DNA of 64,000 nt from Sclerurus mexicanus. Lineage: Eukaryota; Chordata; Aves; Passeriformes; Furnariidae. Shown here in pieces: positions 60,971-64,000 of this stretch (its first letter is position 1; every line of letters begins with the position of its first letter). The notes beneath the pieces were generated by a model. The model searched no databases, was not told where the DNA came from, and saw nothing but the letters and a program-made list of their open reading frames with translations. Where the stretch lies: NCBI GenBank assembly GCA_013396755.1, contig VWZF01003025.1, positions 993,002-1,057,001 of the forward strand, read 5' to 3'. A program made the translations under genes and the position numbers.

Positions 60971-63929
60971 GGCAAGTCCTGACAGAAGGGACTCCTGTAG
61001 ATTTTGTAGTATTCCCATTCCCATAAACTTTAAGAATCTATCAGTCAATCTCCTCTCAAGAGTGGTAAGGGATAAACCTGATCCTTTTGGGGGCAAGAGC
61101 ACTCTTCTCTAGAGGTTCCATGATGTCTAAGCTAAGGCTTTGTCTCTGCGTACCCCAAAATACTGCTCAAACCTCGCCCTGTGAAAACACTGAATGCACA
61201 CAGAGCACAGCCACTAAACAGAAGCAGCTTGGAAGGTAAAGAAGTCAAGCAGCAATCTATTCCTTCCGAGAATGAACGCCCTCAATACTGGAACTACCTA
61301 TTTTTGGGGGGTTTGTTTCGTTGGGGTGGTTTTTTTTGGCTGCGTTGCTTTTTCCTAAACGGGTCTTGGTGTCACACTGCTCAATAGCAAATAAAACAGC
61401 TGCAGAAGGGGATTTACTTTTGCTGTGGCCCTAACTGCACACACTGAGCAATTTGCACAATCTGCCTCACAACTTGAAGCAGTTAAAATGCACCCCTGTG
61501 GACTACTTTCAAAAACCTGTTTGGAAGAATATGCACTGTCTCACACAGAAAAAGACCAGGGGAAAAGAAGCAACGTGTCAGAGGCTGTAGCTCATGAAGA
61601 GAAAGAGGAGACGCAAAAGAAGCAAAAAAAGCAAAAGAAATAAGAATCTGGCTTTCACTTTGCTCTCCGTATTTTAAGGATGTCTTTATGGTAATGCCAT
61701 AAAATTATAGGTAATAATAATTGAGAATATGGAACAAAACCAAGCAAGCACTATGCAAAATTGGAATGTGGCCCTGAAAAGCCTTCCTTAAGCATCTCAT
61801 TCATCTCGCACGTTTTGTTGAAGACTTCCTGCTATTTCAACTCGCACACTTTGGAACTTTCCCTACTTCATTTTGGAAGAGCTAAGTAATTGCTTTGATC
61901 TTCCTTCCATGCTAAAATCTTGGTGGAGATTCTTATTAAATAGAACAGTCATTTAGGACCCAAACTCCTGAAAAATCAATCCTGCAATTTCTTCAGAGAG
62001 CTGTGAGAAGCATCCCTTATATTCCCATGGAGCACACTGACCTCAGTAATGTTTAACAGTCCTTAAAAAAGGGTCACTTGGAGATCTCTGGAAAACCTGC
62101 AGCATACTTCCTAAAAAAGGAATAGATCACAGGTAATTTTATTCAAAATTTTAAAGATTTAGTACTCCGATGATGTGATACAGGATTACTGATCCACTGT
62201 TTTTAATTCTAATTGTCCTCATCATAGTCTCTCTAATAAGAATTATCAAATATTCTAATTTCTTGTTTAGTTCTAAAGCCTTAGGATTTTTCTTGTAGCA
62301 AGACAAGAAAAACATCTGCAATCTCTAGCAAAGTTGTCTAACTTTCTACAAAAGTTGTTACAGGAGTTGTCTGAACTACATCCAGATATAGATATGTTTC
62401 AAATCAAAGACATTAGACAGTAAAAATAATGACTAGGTGGAGAACTGAATACTATATTGCACTGTTTTCCGTGGAGTGGTTCTGTGCCCCTTTTGTATCT
62501 TTAATAGAGAAGCTAATAGCGTACATATTTTATTCTAATGCTTATTTCTAAAAATTTTACAAGGGAGATGGCAGTTTTTGTTAAACTGTGAGATAGTTTG
62601 AATATAGCTCTATTAATTCTTGTTTCTTGCGTGACCTGCCATCTATTGTATTTTCTTTTTCAGCCCATATTACTATCAGTTTTGTGTTTTCTGATCTTGC
62701 TTCCATTTTCAAGCAGACCTTGCAAATTTGGCATTGCTCGTGAAATAACACAACCTATCTTTCACTGGGTGCACTCTGCTACAAGTATATAATATAGGAT
62801 ATGACTGGATAACATCTATTATAATATGAAATTTTTCAATTCAGCTGAAAAGTGTCCGAGAATTATAGAATGGGTAAAAAGCGATAATCTCTACTTACAG
62901 CCATCCCCTTTTCCCTGCGACGATCTCACTGGCACAGTGAAAGTATCCCCCTCTCAACAACTGAGAATGAATGCAGTAAGCAGGTATTTCGCCCTGCATT
63001 TATGACCTTGTTTCCTTAGGATTTTATTTGTAATGATCCTCTAATAGCTATGATTACACTAGACACTTTACAGAAAGTCGCCTTGGATTCTTTTTCAGGT
63101 GCTTTCCAGCTCCAGCTGGGTAGTTCAAATTCCTCTCTCTAATTCAGGCTCTTGAAGCACAACATTATTTAGATATGTTGCCCGTTTTTCTAACTCAGCA
63201 TGAGGAACAGTCAAGTTCAAACTACCTCACTAGCTGTCTAAAAGGACAGAGGTTTTGCTCTGAAATGCAAGAAATATGTGTGGAATCAGCTTTTTTGTTA
63301 CTACTATTATTTGATAAACTCCAGGAGCAGATACCACTTTTTTCCCCAAATGCCAGTCTGCCTTGATCTTTAAACCACTCAGCTTTACCAGCTCCAGACC
63401 ATCATAACTGTTTTCAAACATCCCTGCAGTGATTTTCGACTTCCTTTATTAATCAGAAAAGACAGCTTTTGCTGCTGCTGAAGGGCCCAATCCTAAGTGC
63501 CTTACTCATAATAATTGCCCTTTATGCTTCTAACTAAAAGCAGGAGTGGTAGGACTGACCCTCAGGTCTGTGCTCCGTGTCAGTCCAGCTCTCCTAATGG
63601 GCTGTCACCAAGACAACTCGCAGAGCCACCAAAGACTCTCTGCACAAACACCTTAATGCAACTCCTCGGGTTGCCCAGTCTACTTAGTCCACAAAGACCA
63701 GAAAGGGATTACACTGCTTTGAAAACAGGCTCTCATTCCAGCCTGGTGCCCAAGCACATCAGGGGCTGTCAGGCCAGAGCCGAAGGTGCTGGAACAGCAG
63801 CGATCAATGATAAACTCCAGAAATCCTTGAATGTGCTGGAACCTTTCTGCTGCCTTGGGAATGCTGCTGGCCGGGCTGTGTGGACCTGCCTTCTCTATGA
63901 TGCTGCCAACACCTGCCTTCTAGCGCAAG

Positions 63930-64000
63930 GTGTCTCTGCCCTTGGAACGAGAGGATCCTTAAGGTCCCTTCCAATCCAACCATTCTATCACTCTGTGGCT
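63930..64000 (+). mobile_element. CR1-like 3' tail at the window edge
   Basis: CTTAAGGTCCCTTCCAATCC followed by AACCATTCTATCACTCTGTG is the sense-orientation CR1 3' terminus. The element may extend to the left, where the sequence is not clearly recognisable, and its final repeats are cut by the window edge. Confidence 0.6.

Larger units (their letters stand above)
56625..64000 (-). other. CDH8: CDH8 intron, 5' part of window (incomplete)
   Basis: Intron upstream of the 168-bp exon, at least 7376 bp long and running off the right edge. It holds CR1 pieces at 57518-58000 and 58656-58790 (minus), an older plus-strand remnant at about 60318-60970, and a plus-strand CR1-like 3' tail at the very end. 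The 120-bp exon for the start of EC2 was not seen, so it should lie past 64000. Confidence 0.75.

Noticed and set aside
56625..64000. Search for the 120-bp CDH8 exon (start of EC2)
   Set aside because: No minus-strand DADDPTYGN-like coding with splice sites was seen, so it is placed beyond the right edge.
1..64000. CRISPR arrays, operons, tRNA or rRNA genes
   Set aside because: No regularly spaced repeats, no cloverleaf-like or rRNA sequence noticed, and the window is clearly vertebrate intronic DNA.

Overview
The window is vertebrate nuclear DNA, almost certainly from a bird. It is AT-rich intronic sequence scattered with chicken-repeat-1 (CR1) LINE fragments, the hallmark avian retroelement. 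Most show the usual 3'-end words, such as 'gttggaagggacc' next to 'aatcacagaat' on the + strand. No bacterial-style gene order, operon, tRNA, rRNA or CRISPR array was seen.

The only gene supported is an internal part of a type II classical cadherin, read on the minus strand and identified as cadherin-8 (CDH8). Six coding exons appear in transcription order: 56624-56457 (168 bp), 53066-52879 (188 bp), 50216-49963 (254 bp), 43386-43250 (137 bp), 25207-25086 (122 bp) and 18219-18102 (118 bp). All have AG acceptors and GT donors, their phases match at every junction, and their lengths are those of type II cadherin exons. Together they make 987 bp (328 whole codons plus partial codons at each end), running from the second half of extracellular cadherin repeat 2 (EC2) to the start of EC5. 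The 5' exons (signal peptide, propeptide, EC1, start of EC2) must lie beyond 64000. The 3' exons (rest of EC5, membrane segment, catenin-binding tail) were not found between 1 and 18101.

Layout: 1-18101, incomplete intron after the last exon; 18220-25085, intron with two CR1 pieces and a poly-T tract; 25208-43249, the largest complete intron, with the longest CR1 copy (31670-32650), a shorter one and a probable LTR (about 39440-39980); 43387-49962, intron with three CR1 pieces; 50217-52878 and 53067-56456, introns with no recognised element; 56625-64000, incomplete intron with four CR1 pieces.

Points for a second look: a possible read-through terminus encoding a secreted, membrane-free cadherin-8; a 32-bp near-perfect palindrome; two pairs of near-identical same-strand CR1 copies, one pair flanking all six exons; the LTR; and AT-rich, homeodomain-motif-rich blocks that may be regulatory. 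No clearly novel multi-gene system was found.
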